A DNA stretch of 64,000 bases from an uncultured Gammaproteobacteria bacterium (GCA_951812785.1 OX638335.1:199630-263629), one strand, 5' to 3'. Counted from the first letter of the stretch, positions 37,955 to 47,629 are shown. Numbers and translations are program-made. The notes: generated by a model from the sequence alone, not told the origin.

Positions 37955-38977
37955 GTGAGTGTTGAAGAGTTAAAACAAATAGCAAAAGCAATGGTAGCGC
38001 CTGGTAAAGGCATTTTGGCAATGGACGAGAGTCACCCAACCTGTGGCAAACGTTTTAAAGCATTAGGAATTCCAGAAACAGAAGAAATGCGTCAAGCATA
38101 CCGAGACATGCTTGTGACGACTGAAGGTTTATCCGATTATATTAGCGGCGCTATTTTATTTGATGAAACCATTCATCAAACATTACTAGACGGCACGCCT
38201 TTCCCTAAATACTTGAGTGAGAATGGAATTATTCCTGGTATTAAAGTTGATGCAGGCGCACATCCATTAGCCGGGCATGATGACGAAAAAGTTACCGAAG
38301 GATTAGATGGGCTTCGCACGCGTCTTAATGAGTACTACGACCTAGGTGCACGTTTTTCAAAATGGCGAGCAGTGATTACCATTGGTGATGATATTCCTAG
38401 CTGGGCATGCATTGAAGCAAATGCACATGCGTTAGCCCGCTACGCAAAACTCAGCCAAGAAGCAGGCATTGTGCCAATTGTTGAGCCAGAAGTATTAATG
38501 GACGGCACGCATTCCATTGAGCGCAGCTATGAAGTCACAGAATTAGCACAACGCATTACATTTCAGCACCTACGCAACCAAGGCGTATTAATGGAAGGTA
38601 TGATTCTTAAACCAAGTATGGTTATTTCTGGTGTAAGTGCGAGTAGTCGTGCTGATGTTGAAACAGTGGCAAGAGAAACCGTTCGCTGCTTAATGAATAC
38701 AGTCCCGGCCACCGTACCAGGTATCGCATTCCTATCAGGCGGCCAATCAGATGAAGAAGCAAGTTCACATCTAAATGCAATGCATAACTTAGGTATCGAT
38801 TTGCCTTGGGGGTTAACATTCTCATATGGTCGTGCATTGCAACATGCATCAATGACAGCATGGGGTGGTGACTCGGCAAACGTGAGTGCAGCACAAAAAG
38901 TATTACTACAACGTGCGCGCAGTAATGGGAAAGCAGCATTAGGGGATTACTCTGCAGATGCTGAAAAAGCAGCCTAG
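37955..38977 (+). CDS. fba: Fructose-bisphosphate aldolase, class I
   Basis: A 340-residue Schiff-base aldolase of the animal/plant-like class: GKGILAMDESHPTCGKRF, ILFDETIHQTLLDG, SKWRAVITIGDD, VEPEVLMDG, the Schiff-base Lys in GMILKPSMVI, and LPWGLTFSYGRALQ. Most gammaproteobacteria use class II, so this is notable but typical of certain autotroph-related lineages. The start is GTG, with TTAAGGAG upstream. A strong terminator follows, closing the block. Confidence 0.96.
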   Translation: MSVEELKQIAKAMVAPGKGILAMDESHPTCGKRFKALGIPETEEMRQAYRDMLVTTEGLSDYISGAILFDETIHQTLLDGTPFPKYLSENGIIPGIKVDAGAHPLAGHDDEKVTEGLDGLRTRLNEYYDLGARFSKWRAVITIGDDIPSWACIEANAHALARYAKLSQEAGIVPIVEPEVLMDGTHSIERSYEVTELAQRITFQHLRNQGVLMEGMILKPSMVISGVSASSRADVETVARETVRCLMNTVPATVPGIAFLSGGQSDEEASSHLNAMHNLGIDLPWGLTFSYGRALQHASMTAWGGDSANVSAAQKVLLQRARSNGKAALGDYSADAEKAA

Positions 38978-39000
38978 TTGCTTTACATAAGTTACAAACA

Positions 39001-39027
39001 AAAAAGCCCGCTTATGCGGGCTTTTTT
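39001..39027 (+). terminator. Rho-independent terminator after fba
   Basis: An 11-base stem (AAAAAGCCCGC) with loop TTAT and arm GCGGGCTTTTT, followed by a further T. It ends the tkt-fba transcript; the A/T flanks make it work on the minus strand as well, where bioD ends. Confidence 0.92.
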
Positions 39028-39099
39028 GTGGATAATATATTTTTATAGATTTAAGCATCTATGCTTTGGTGTTAACTGCCATCTCTTTTGAATAGTGGC

Positions 39100-39789
39100 T
39101 TAGTTGTCTTTAATAATATTTAGTAACTCATTGATTGAGTTGTATTGCATGTCTAGCATTTTCTGATTTGCATCGACCATGTTAGGGATAGCAATGACTG
39201 GCGCAGATAAACGTCTGCGTAAATCATCTAGGTTATCCATGGATGACTCTTCATGTTCACTTGTCTGGTTTAAAACGATTGCAAGAAGTTTTAATTTGCG
39301 ATTTTGTATTGCTTCAATGTTGAGTAGTGCTTGATTAATACAGCCGAGGCGATCTTTGACGACCAATATCACATCGGCTTTAAGTTTCTGTGCAAGATCT
39401 GCATTGAGTCCATCTGAGCATAGTGGCGAATAAAACCCACCAGCACCTTCCACGAATAAATAATTGGGATTATCGGTTGGAGTACAACTATTAATTAGAT
39501 CTGTAACAGTGACTACGTCATCGGCGAGACGTATTGCTCGTTCAGGTGATATTGGTGGCTCATAACGGTAAGGACAAATTTCTTTTAAAGGTATTTTGCC
39601 GCTAGCCGCATGAAAATATTTCAAAGCATCTTCGGGTATTAATTCACCGTTATTGATTTCGCAACCAGATTCAACAGGTTTTCTTGGTACGCATGAATGT
39701 CCGGCTTTAATCAACGCTTTTACAAGTATGCGACCAACGTATGTTTTGCCGATGCCGGTATTGATGCCGGTAATAAAAAGTGTCTTCAT
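39100..39789 (-). CDS. bioD: Dethiobiotin synthetase
   Basis: A 229-residue P-loop enzyme: FITGINTGIGKTYVGRILVK at the N-terminus, KPVESGCE, and LFVEGAGGFYSPL in the middle. It closes the ureido ring of dethiobiotin. Other bio genes are not in the window, so biotin synthesis depends on loci elsewhere. It is convergent with fba and divergent from yaiI. Confidence 0.92.
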   Translation of the reverse strand: MKTLFITGINTGIGKTYVGRILVKALIKAGHSCVPRKPVESGCEINNGELIPEDALKYFHAASGKIPLKEICPYRYEPPISPERAIRLADDVVTVTDLINSCTPTDNPNYLFVEGAGGFYSPLCSDGLNADLAQKLKADVILVVKDRLGCINQALLNIEAIQNRKLKLLAIVLNQTSEHEESSMDNLDDLRRRLSAPVIAIPNMVDANQKMLDMQYNSINELLNIIKDN

Positions 39790-39854
39790 TGTTTGAAAGT
39801 GTAAACTGACTAAACATAAGATTCCAATAATGAGAATTCAGTTAAAATAGTACG

Positions 39855-40311
39855 ATGAAAATTTGGGTAGACGCAGATGCGTGTCCGGTGCCAGCCAAAG
39901 AAATTTTATTTCGTGCGGCTGAGCGTACTGGAGTAGAAGTAATATTGGTGGCGAATCAAGCGATCCGTAAACCGCTGCTGCAAAACATCAAAATGCTACA
40001 AGTGTTGAGTGGGTTTGATGTGGCTGATAATGAAATTGTGAAAAGAGCTGAGGTAGGTGATTTGGTAATTACTAGCGATATTCCGTTGGCGGCTGAAGTG
40101 ATTGATAAACAAGCGCATGCTTTGAATCCACGAGGAGAAATGTATTCCGTAAACACCATCAAAGCTCAACTTAATATGCGAGACTTTATGGATACCACTG
40201 CGTGGCAGTGGAGTCCAATCCGGTGGGCAAGCCCCTTATGGTAAAAGTGACCGCCAATCTTTTGCTAATCAGCTTGATAAATTTCTCAGTAAGCACTTCT
40301 CTAAACTTTAA
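39855..40311 (+). pseudogene. yaiI: YaiI/YqxD (DUF188) protein, frameshifted
   Basis: The first frame has the PIN-like [20 protein letters not shown] and [20 protein letters not shown], and NMRDFMDT near the end. It then leaves the family and stops at 40244. The correct end is present one base over: [18 protein letters not shown] and then RQSFANQLDKFLSKHF to the TAA at 40311. One extra base (the A at 40197 in ACCACTG) explains the shift. The protein would be about 151 residues. A single-base change, so error or recent mutation. Confidence 0.82.
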
Positions 40312-40412
40312 TTACACACCTAATCCCAAAGTTTAGAAGCCTAATTCGCTAGAAATGGTACTTTGCTGTAAGGTACGGCGGGAATTCACTAGCAAATGTT
40401 GAGGTTTATGCC

Positions 40413-40740
40413 ATGAACAAATATGCAGCGGAATTGATAGGTACATTTTGGTTGGCCTTGGGTGGATGCGGTAGCGCAGTATTAGCGGCAGGATTCCCAG
40501 ATGTAGGTATCGGATTATTAGGGGTGTCTTTAGCATTTGGCTTGACAGTACTTACAATTGCCTATGCGATTGGCCATATTTCAGGCTGCCATTTGAATCC
40601 CGCAGTATCAATCGGTCTTTGGGCCGGCGGCGTGCTTTATGTCATCGCTAGTGGAACCGCTGGATTCGATGTTAGCGCCGGATTTGCTTCCAATGGCTTT
40701 GCTGAGCATTCGCCAAGTGGGTATTCAATTGCAAGTAGTG
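40413..40740 (+). pseudogene. aqpZ: aqpZ (aquaporin Z) remnant
   Basis: The N-terminal half matches aquaporin [31 protein letters not shown]-like helices, and the first pore motif [12 protein letters not shown]. An in-frame deletion of about 25 residues then joins it to [20 protein letters not shown] and [11 protein letters not shown], after which a TAA ends it. The second NPA half of the channel is gone. A slyD tail follows immediately in another frame. The remnant cannot form a water channel. Confidence 0.88.
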
Positions 40741-40968
40741 GATAAAGCTGCCTTTCAAGGTGTTGAGTCTTTAGAAGTAGGTATGGGGTTTGAGGCAGAA
40801 GGCCCGAATGGCGAAGTGCAGCGAGTGACTATCGCTAAAATTGAAGGGGACCAAGTCACAGTTGATGGCAACCACCCACTGGCGGGAGTTACTCTAACTT
40901 TTGATGTAAAAATTATCAGTGTGCGCGATGCGACAGAAGGAGAAATGTCACACGGACACGTTCATTAA
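40736..40968 (+). pseudogene. slyD: slyD C-terminal remnant (FKBP-type prolyl isomerase)
   Basis: The frame reads [20 protein letters not shown], then DGNHPLAGVTLTFDVKI and RDATEGEMSHGHVH. This is the second half of SlyD, including the end of the isomerase domain and the first His of the metal-binding tail. The N-terminal FKBP half is missing, and no start codon belongs to it. The junction with the aqpZ stub lies near 40727-40740. A single deletion between two neighbouring genes is the simplest explanation. Confidence 0.88.
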
Positions 40969-40986
40969 ATCTAGTTGCTAAGCTTA

Positions 40987-41025
40987 AAGAAAGCGCACTC
41001 TAAGGAGTGCGCTTTCTGTTTTTTG
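40987..41025 (+). terminator. Terminator after slyD remnant
   Basis: A 13-base stem, AGAAAGCGCACTC pairing with GAGTGCGCTTTCT around a TAAG loop, then GTTTTTT. Rightward orientation suits the former slyD transcript. It overlaps the last codons of the convergent deaD gene. Confidence 0.8.
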
Positions 41026-42781
41026 GCTTGCGCTTTTTAGGTTTGATATTGTCTATTTTGCGTTTTGCCCCACCAGGCTTAGCGCGCAAAGTTTTTCTTT
41101 CTGAGCGATCTTCGCTATATGCTGAAATATTAAGTTGCTGACCCGCGACCCGAGTTTTTTTCAAGTTTTTAAATACTTCTTTGGGCATGCCTTCGGGTAA
41201 GTCTACTAAACTGTGGTCATCGAATATTTTAATGTAGCCAATATATTTTCCGTCTAATCCTGCTTCACTAGCAATTGCGCCAACAATATTGCCAGGTTTA
41301 ACCTCATGATCGTGGCCGACTTCTATGCGATAACGTTGTTGACCTTCTTCCGGTTTATCCATTCTGCCAACTGATCTTTCATGTTGCTTGCGAGGCCGAT
41401 CGTTACGCTGATTATCCCTACTTTGATTACGCTCTTTACGATCATTTTTTCTTTGTGGCTTATGCTGTAGTAACAGTGGGGTATCGCCTTGTAATAACTT
41501 AGCAAGCGCGGCACCAATGTCTACGGCAGGCACATTGTGTTCTTGTTGGAACTGTTCTACTAACTGAGAGAAGAAAGTTAAATCTTCATTAGCTAATGTG
41601 TCGGTAATTTTTTGTTTGAAATTAGCTACACGCTTGTTATTAATGATCTCGGTAGAAGGCAGCTCCATGAGTTCTATTTTCTTGCGAGTTGCTTTTTCAA
41701 TTGCGCCCAATAAACGTTTTTCGCGCGGAGCTACAAATAAAATTGCATCACCTGTGCGGCCGGCTCTGCCGGTTCTGCCTATGCGATGAATGTAAGCTTC
41801 AGTGTCATATGGGATGTCGTAGTTAACTACATGACTAATGCGATTCACATCTAAGCCGCGTGCTGCCACATCCGTTGCAACAAGGATGTCTATTTTGCCG
41901 TTCTTTAATTGTTGAACAGTACGTTCGCGTTGATTTTGTGCAATATCACCATTTAACGCAGACGTTGAATAACCACGCGCTTCAAGTTTTTCTGCTAATT
42001 CAGTTGTGGCAGTTTTGGTGCGCACGAAAATAAGCATACCATCAAAACTTTCCGCTTCAAGAATTCTTGTGAGTGCATCAAGCTTATGTAAACCGCTAAC
42101 CAGCCAATAGCGTTGGCGAATATTTTCAGCAGTAGCAGTTTTGTCTTTAATGGTGACTTGTTCAGGTTCATTTAAATACTTTGTTGCAATATGCCGAATT
42201 TGTTGCGGCATAGTGGCAGAGAATAAGGCTATCTGTCTGTCAGGTGGGGTTTGTTCTAATATCCATTCGACATCGTCAATAAAGCCCATACGTAACATTT
42301 CATCGGCTTCATCCAACACTAACGCGCTAAGATTGGTGAGTTTTAATGTGCCGCGACGCATGTGATCCATGACGCGTCCTGGTGTACCGACAACAACATG
42401 TACGCCACGCTCAAGACCGCGAATCTGTCCACGATAGTCTTGTCCGCCGTAAATAGGTAACACATGGAAGCCTTTCAGGCCGGAAGCATATTTTTGGAAT
42501 GCCTCAGCCACTTGAATAGCTAACTCACGCGTTGGTGCGAGTACTAATACCTGAGGATCTTTTTGCTTTAAATCTATATTGGAAAGCAGTGGCAGTGCAA
42601 AAGCGGCAGTTTTACCTGTGCCCGTTTGTGCTTGGCCGAGTACATCTTTACCTTCTAGTAATAAAGGAATCGTTTGTGCTTGAATCGGCGATGGAGTTTC
42701 ATAACCAATATAATTCAATACTTTGACGATTGAATCTTTTAAATCAAGTTGCTTGAATTGGGTGACCGTTTCGGAAGTCAT
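41000..42781 (-). CDS. deaD: DEAD-box RNA helicase DeaD/CsdA
   Basis: A 593-residue helicase with Q motif PSPIQAQTIPLLL, motif I AQTGTGKTAAF, motif II LDEADEML, motif III SATM and motif VI HRIGRTGRAGRTG. A C-terminal DbpA-like RNA-binding part (YRIEVGHDHEVKPGNIVGA) and a basic tail (KPKKRKPKNRKRTP) follow. It helps ribosome assembly and mRNA turnover, especially in the cold. A 177-base leader (42782-42958) lies upstream, where cold-shock helicases often have long leaders; no structure was resolved. Confidence 0.95.
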   Translation of the reverse strand: MTSETVTQFKQLDLKDSIVKVLNYIGYETPSPIQAQTIPLLLEGKDVLGQAQTGTGKTAAFALPLLSNIDLKQKDPQVLVLAPTRELAIQVAEAFQKYASGLKGFHVLPIYGGQDYRGQIRGLERGVHVVVGTPGRVMDHMRRGTLKLTNLSALVLDEADEMLRMGFIDDVEWILEQTPPDRQIALFSATMPQQIRHIATKYLNEPEQVTIKDKTATAENIRQRYWLVSGLHKLDALTRILEAESFDGMLIFVRTKTATTELAEKLEARGYSTSALNGDIAQNQRERTVQQLKNGKIDILVATDVAARGLDVNRISHVVNYDIPYDTEAYIHRIGRTGRAGRTGDAILFVAPREKRLLGAIEKATRKKIELMELPSTEIINNKRVANFKQKITDTLANEDLTFFSQLVEQFQQEHNVPAVDIGAALAKLLQGDTPLLLQHKPQRKNDRKERNQSRDNQRNDRPRKQHERSVGRMDKPEEGQQRYRIEVGHDHEVKPGNIVGAIASEAGLDGKYIGYIKIFDDHSLVDLPEGMPKEVFKNLKKTRVAGQQLNISAYSEDRSERKTLRAKPGGAKRKIDNIKPKKRKPKNRKRTP

Positions 42782-42958
42782 GTGGTGTACCTATATAAAG
42801 TGGACTGCGCGAAATGCTGTGGCTTATCGAGGAATAAGCAGGTGGTCCAAAAATTTTAGGATCTGGCCAATATATTTAAAAGCTGTGCCATAATGGCATA
42901 AAGGAGGAGTAGTGTACCGGTTTGCACTTAGCGTTGCATGAATCATTTGGGGTGTGGC

Positions 42959-43432
42959 CTATAAAAGTAGATTATTTTCAATAGGATGAAATACGCTGGC
43001 CGCATTTATCAGAGAGTTAGCCGTAAGCGAAGCTACGCCATACACTTCGGTGCTGACAGAGTGGTTAGTGGAAACTCTTTCTAGCAACAGATCAAAATCA
43101 CCATCGCCCGACAGCAAAATGATTGTATCTACGTCTTTAGAACAATCCATAACATCAATAGCAATGCCAACATCCCAGTCGCCCTTGGCTGAGCCATCGC
43201 TGCGCTGAATAAATGGTTTGAGCTTTATTGTGAATCCGATTTGCTCAAGAGTGTTTTGGAATTTCTTTTGTTTGTTATTATTACGATCAATGGCGTAAGC
43301 ATATGCGCCAACAATATCTCCTTGCTCAGAGATGATTTTCCACAGAGCGTGATAATTGAATTGGCGTTTATAAGCTTCGCGAGTGGTATAGTAAATATTT
43401 TGAACGTCTGCAAAGACAGCAATTTTTTTCAC
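42959..43432 (-). CDS. NYN domain (LabA/DUF88-like) putative ribonuclease
   Basis: A 157-residue PIN-like protein with the acidic residues expected for a metal nuclease: IAVFADVQNIYY at the N-terminus, KGDWDVGIAIDVMD and IILLSGDGDFDLLLERV. LabA-like proteins are common in bacteria, and their targets are mostly unknown. It follows purC by 5 bases, so it is co-transcribed with a purine gene. Confidence 0.87.
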   Translation of the reverse strand: MKKIAVFADVQNIYYTTREAYKRQFNYHALWKIISEQGDIVGAYAYAIDRNNNKQKKFQNTLEQIGFTIKLKPFIQRSDGSAKGDWDVGIAIDVMDCSKDVDTIILLSGDGDFDLLLERVSTNHSVSTEVYGVASLTANSLINAASVFHPIENNLLL

Positions 43433-43437
43433 AGAGA

Positions 43438-44325
43438 TTATTTGGCTAATAACTTAGCTGCGGCTTCTTGGTACTTGGCCTGAGTGTTCTTGATGATTTC
43501 ATCTGGCAGAGCAGGGCCAGGTGCTTTCTTGTTCCAATCTAAAGATTCTAAATAATCACGAATGTATTGTTTGTCAAAGCTGCTTGGGTTTTTACCAGGG
43601 ACATATTCATCAGCCGGCCAAAAGCGCGAAGAATCTGGGGTAAGCACTTCGTCTATTAGTGTTAATGTCCCTTTTTCATCTAAACCAAATTCAAACTTTG
43701 TATCAGCAATGACAATGTCCTTGCTTAGTGCATATTCAGCCGCATTTTCATAAAGTAAAATACTTACATCGCGTACTTGAGTAGCAATGTCTTCACCGAC
43801 AAGCGAGATAGTTTTTGCAAAAGAAATGTTCTCATCATGTTCACCTGCCGCCGCTTTAGTAGAAGGGGTGAATAATGTTTCAGGTAATTTGCCTGCGAGT
43901 GGGATATTAGCCGGTAGTGGGATACCGCAAACAGACCGTTTGGATTGATACTCTTTCCAGCCCGAGCCAATTAAATACCCTCTAACAATGGCTTCAATGG
44001 GCAACGCATTTAAACGTTTCACTATTACTGAGCGACCAATAGCTTGTTCCATCTCGTCAGCGCTTAAATTCAAATCGCTTAATGTCATTGAGCTGACTTG
44101 ATTAGGTATTAAGTCGCTAAAGCGTTCAAACCAAAAATTAGATACTTGGGTGAGTAATGCGCCCTTATTAGGAATAGGTCCTGGCATGATCACGTCAAAC
44201 GCAGAAATTCTATCTGTGGCAATCACTAACATATGGTTCGCGTCGACTTGATAGATATCTCGCACTTTACCTTTGTGCAACAAGGGCAAAGAAGTGAATT
44301 TTGTTTCGAAAACGGGCTTAGCCAT
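43438..44325 (-). CDS. purC: SAICAR synthetase
   Basis: A 295-residue enzyme of the longer PurC class: HKGKVRDIYQVDANHMLVIA, TDRISAFDVIMPGPIPNKG, EAIVRGYLIGSGWKEYQ and DTKFEFGLDEKG. It joins aspartate to CAIR in purine synthesis. It is divergent from purE-purK; the 145-base gap holds both promoters. Confidence 0.96.
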   Translation of the reverse strand: MAKPVFETKFTSLPLLHKGKVRDIYQVDANHMLVIATDRISAFDVIMPGPIPNKGALLTQVSNFWFERFSDLIPNQVSSMTLSDLNLSADEMEQAIGRSVIVKRLNALPIEAIVRGYLIGSGWKEYQSKRSVCGIPLPANIPLAGKLPETLFTPSTKAAAGEHDENISFAKTISLVGEDIATQVRDVSILLYENAAEYALSKDIVIADTKFEFGLDEKGTLTLIDEVLTPDSSRFWPADEYVPGKNPSSFDKQYIRDYLESLDWNKKAPGPALPDEIIKNTQAKYQEAAAKLLAK

Positions 44326-44470
44326 GGTTTATCCCAGAAAAAGACGCGAATTGTAGTGTGAAAGGCGCTAAATGCCTACTTTTGATTTACAGTTTACTGG
44401 TTATTTTACTGGCGTTCACTGGTCAAAAAGAGGAAAATGCGCGTTTTTTCTCAGCGAGACGGCATAATAG

Positions 44471-44956
44471 ATGGCTAAAATTGGAATCATCATGGGTAGC
44501 GATAGTGACTGGGGAGTCATGGGAAATGCTGCCAATGTTTTAAAAGAATTTGGTGTGGACCATGAATGCAAAGTGGTTTCTGCCCATAGAACTCCAGAGT
44601 ACTTATATGAGTACGCAGCGAGTGCTAAAGAGCGCGGATTAGAATGCATTATTGCCGGTGCTGGCGGTGCAGCCCATTTGCCTGGAATGGCGGCGGCAAT
44701 CAGTACTGTTCCAGTATTAGGAGTGCCTGTTCAGAGCAAATATATGCAAGGGCAAGATTCCTTATTTTCGATTGTGCAAATGCCTAAGGGTGTGCCGGTT
44801 GCGACGTTTGCAATTGGTGAAGCTGGTGCAACAAATGCGGCTTTATTTGCTATCGCAATGTTGGCCAATAACAACCAAGAACTAGCAGCAAAGCTGATGG
44901 CTTTCCGTGACAATCAGCGCGAACAAGTACTTGCGAAAGTTCTTCCCCCAAAGTAA
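44471..44956 (+). CDS. purE: N5-CAIR mutase
   Basis: A 161-residue class I Pur[54 protein letters not shown] and [20 protein letters not shown]. It rearranges N5-CAIR to CAIR and works with PurK, whose gene follows after 10 bases. Confidence 0.97.
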   Translation: MAKIGIIMGSDSDWGVMGNAANVLKEFGVDHECKVVSAHRTPEYLYEYAASAKERGLECIIAGAGGAAHLPGMAAAISTVPVLGVPVQSKYMQGQDSLFSIVQMPKGVPVATFAIGEAGATNAALFAIAMLANNNQELAAKLMAFRDNQREQVLAKVLPPK

Positions 44957-44966
44957 TTCATTAAAA

Positions 44967-46097
44967 ATGATTGAACCAGATTCTATTCTCGGCATGCTGG
45001 GTGGCGGTCAGCTGGGCAGAATGTTTGCTTTAGCTGCGGCGCAGATGGGTTATAAAGTTTGGGTATTTGATCCCAACAAACACAGTCCTGCAGGTGAGGT
45101 TGCCTGCCGTCATATCCAAGCTAAATATGACAATTACGATGCGCTAGCCGAGTTTGGTAAAGGTTGTTCAGTTGTCACTACAGAATTTGAAAACATTCCT
45201 GCCAGTATGCTTAAGTATCTTCAAGATTATTGTCGCGTGTGCCCCCATCCAGAGGCAGTGTATGTCGCACAAAACCGCATTCGTGAAAAAACCTTTGTCA
45301 ATGATCTGGGTATTCCTACTTCTAAATTTATTGAAATAAAAGTTGCGACAGATTTAAATAATTCTCAGCATATGCATTGGCCATGCATCATTAAAACCGC
45401 TGAGTTTGGTTACGATGGTAAAGGCCAACAAGTCGTCGCAGATGTACAAGAAGCAACTCAAGCATTCAACTTGTTTGGAGAAGTGCCTTGTATCCTTGAA
45501 GAGCAAATCAACTTGCAGTTAGAAGTATCCGTAGTGATCGGGCGTAATCAGCAAGGTGAAGTGTGTTTTTTCCCGATTGCGAGGAATGAACATAAAAATG
45601 GTATTCTACACATCAGTAGCGTGCCTGCTAAAATCCCACTAGAATTGCAAACTTATGCTTGTGAAATATCACAACGTGTTGCTGAGCAACTTGATTATGT
45701 GGGAATAATGACGTTGGAATTTTTTATTGATGAGGAGCAGCGGTTGCTAGTCAATGAGATAGCCCCGCGTGTTCATAACAGCGGACACTATTCTATGGAT
45801 GCTTGTCATATCTCTCAGTTCGAGCAGCAAGTCAGAATGATTTGCGGTTGGGCGCCAGCAGATACCCAAAATCACTGTGCAGTTACGATGGTCAATATTC
45901 TAGGTGATGCATGGAAAGAGAATGTTTTCCCATCAAACACATTATTTGACGATGTGAATGTTAAAGTGCATCTATATGGCAAGCAGGGAGCTAAGCCCGG
46001 CCGTAAGATGGGGCACTTTAATGTGTTGGCTGAAAATGTGACGGTTGCTAAGCAACATGCCCAACTTGTATATAAAAGGATGATGGGCGAAAAGTAA
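44967..46097 (+). CDS. purK: N5-CAIR synthetase
   Basis: I take ATG 44967 (MIEPDSILGMLGGGQLGRMF); an upstream in-frame ATG would overlap purE. The 376-residue ATP-grasp enzyme has LGMLGGGQLGRMFALAAAQM, KTAEFGYDGKGQQVV, and NEIAPRVHNSGHYSMDAC. It makes N5-CAIR from AIR, bicarbonate and ATP. The acuI-like gene begins 3 bases after it. Confidence 0.96.
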   Translation: MIEPDSILGMLGGGQLGRMFALAAAQMGYKVWVFDPNKHSPAGEVACRHIQAKYDNYDALAEFGKGCSVVTTEFENIPASMLKYLQDYCRVCPHPEAVYVAQNRIREKTFVNDLGIPTSKFIEIKVATDLNNSQHMHWPCIIKTAEFGYDGKGQQVVADVQEATQAFNLFGEVPCILEEQINLQLEVSVVIGRNQQGEVCFFPIARNEHKNGILHISSVPAKIPLELQTYACEISQRVAEQLDYVGIMTLEFFIDEEQRLLVNEIAPRVHNSGHYSMDACHISQFEQQVRMICGWAPADTQNHCAVTMVNILGDAWKENVFPSNTLFDDVNVKVHLYGKQGAKPGRKMGHFNVLAENVTVAKQHAQLVYKRMMGEK

Positions 46098-46100
46098 ATT

Positions 46101-47090
46101 ATGCAAGAATATTTTAAGGCTTTTCGCATTCATGCAGACAAAGAATTTAAACGTGCAGGAATAGAATCATTGACGATAAATGATTTATCTCCCGGCGAAG
46201 TGGTTATCAAAGTTGAATACTCCAGTGTGAATTATAAGGATGCGCTGGCAGGTAGTGGGCAAGGAAGAATATTACGTGCATCTCCTCTCAATGGCGGCAT
46301 CGATCTAGCCGGTATTGTTGTCTCATCTGATAGTGATCAATTCAAAGCAGGTCAATCTGTTCTAGTTAATGGTAGTGGCTTAAGCGAAGTGCATGATGGA
46401 GGTTACAGTCAATATGCACGTGTGCCCGCTGACTGGATTGTGCCTATGCCAGCAGGCTTAACCGCAAAAACATCTATGGTTATTGGTACTGCTGGATTTA
46501 CTGCAGCACTAGCCATCCAGCGGCTGCAAGATAATCATCAAACCTCTGATCAGGGTCCTATGTTAGTTACTGGTGCAACAGGCGGGGTAGGAAGTTTCGC
46601 GCTGCAATTATTAAGTCAGCTGGGCTACGAAGTGGTTGCTATGACGCGTAAGAAAGATCAGCATGATTATTTATATTCATTAGGCGCTAACGAGATAGTT
46701 AATAGTGATGAAGTGAAAATTGATGATGTTAGTATGCATAAAGGGCGTTGGGGTGGAGCGATTGATAATTTGGGTGGAGAAACGCTTGCATGGCTAACAA
46801 AAAGCGTAAAACCCTGGGGTAATATTATCAGTATCGGAATGGCAGGCGGAGTGAATGTAAATACTACGGCGATGCCATTTATACTTCGAGGTGTTGCTCT
46901 ATTAGGAGTGACATCGGCCGCTTGTCCGCAAACCTTGCGTGAGCAAGTATGGCGCAAGTTAGGCGATGAACTTCTACCTGAGAAGCTTGACCAGGTATGT
47001 ACTGCTGAAGTGAATTTAGAAAAATTACCTGAGGCATTTAGCAATTTATTAAATGGCAAGATTCATGGGAGGCAAATAGTATGTTTGTAA
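46101..47090 (+). CDS. acuI: Acryloyl-CoA reductase AcuI/YhdH
   Basis: A 329-residue MDR-family oxidoreductase with YSSVNYKDALAGSGQGRI, GIDLAGIVVSSD, VTGATGGVGSFALQLLSQLG and AIDNLGGETLAWL. YhdH/AcuI reduces acryloyl-CoA to propionyl-CoA with NADPH, detoxifying acrylate, for example from DMSP. No DMSP genes are nearby, so the role may be general. It overlaps the broken redoxin gene by 10 bases. Confidence 0.9.
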   Translation: MQEYFKAFRIHADKEFKRAGIESLTINDLSPGEVVIKVEYSSVNYKDALAGSGQGRILRASPLNGGIDLAGIVVSSDSDQFKAGQSVLVNGSGLSEVHDGGYSQYARVPADWIVPMPAGLTAKTSMVIGTAGFTAALAIQRLQDNHQTSDQGPMLVTGATGGVGSFALQLLSQLGYEVVAMTRKKDQHDYLYSLGANEIVNSDEVKIDDVSMHKGRWGGAIDNLGGETLAWLTKSVKPWGNIISIGMAGGVNVNTTAMPFILRGVALLGVTSAACPQTLREQVWRKLGDELLPEKLDQVCTAEVNLEKLPEAFSNLLNGKIHGRQIVCL

Positions 47091-47625
47091 ATAAAACAAA
47101 AGGTTTAGCTTTAACTGTATTGATTTTGGTTGTAGTGTTTTATTTTGCAAATACTCAAGCTAAATCGGCATCGTTTAATCTGCCCCAATTCACTCAGCAA
47201 AATACCCAACGCTGGATTAATTCTAATCCATTAAAAACAAATAACCTAAAAGGCAAAGTTGTGCTGATTGATGTTTGGACTTATGGGTGCTGGAATTGTT
47301 CCCGGTCTATCCCGTGGTTAAATTCTTTAGAAGAAAAATTTGGTCGAGATAAATTTATTATAGTTGGAATCCATACACCTGAATTTGATCATGAAACTGA
47401 GCGCGAAAAAGTCGTTAACAAATGTGAAAGTTTAAAGTTACTCACCCGGTAATGATGGACAATGACTTTGCTTATTGGAAAGCATTAAGGAACTAGTATT
47501 GGCTAACTTTTTATGTGGCAGATAAAAACGGTGTAGTTCAAGGAGTGTTTATTGGTGAAACCCATGAAGGTGATAAGCGCGCTAAAGATGTAGAAAAGTT
47601 AATTGCTAAATTAATTGCTGAGTAA
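47081..47625 (+). pseudogene. Thioredoxin-like (redoxin) protein, two lesions
   Basis: The first frame has a signal anchor (KTKGLALTVLILVVVFYFA) and the redox motif LIDVWTYGCWNCSRSIPWLN, and reaches KVVNKCESLK. A one-base loss at AAA (47434-47436) shifts it to a stop. The correct frame resumes VTHPVMMDNDFAYWKALRN and hits a TAG (47494-47496) where the family has a coding residue, then continues YWLTFYVADKNGVVQGVFIG to the final TAA. Two separate lesions make this a true pseudogene. The intact version would be a periplasmic thiol-disulfide protein of about 180 residues. Confidence 0.9.
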
Positions 47626-47629
47626 ACAC

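Noticed and set aside
40413-40968. aqpZ-slyD as a working fusion protein
   Set aside because: The two parts are in different reading frames, the aquaporin part ends at a TAA, and the slyD part has no start and lacks its first half.
41000-41025. Hairpin as the terminator of deaD
   Set aside because: On the minus strand it is part of the last deaD codons and is followed by only a weak T stretch; the rightward direction fits better.
47081-47625. Programmed frameshift in the redoxin gene
   Set aside because: There is no classical slippery site, and a separate in-frame TAG follows.
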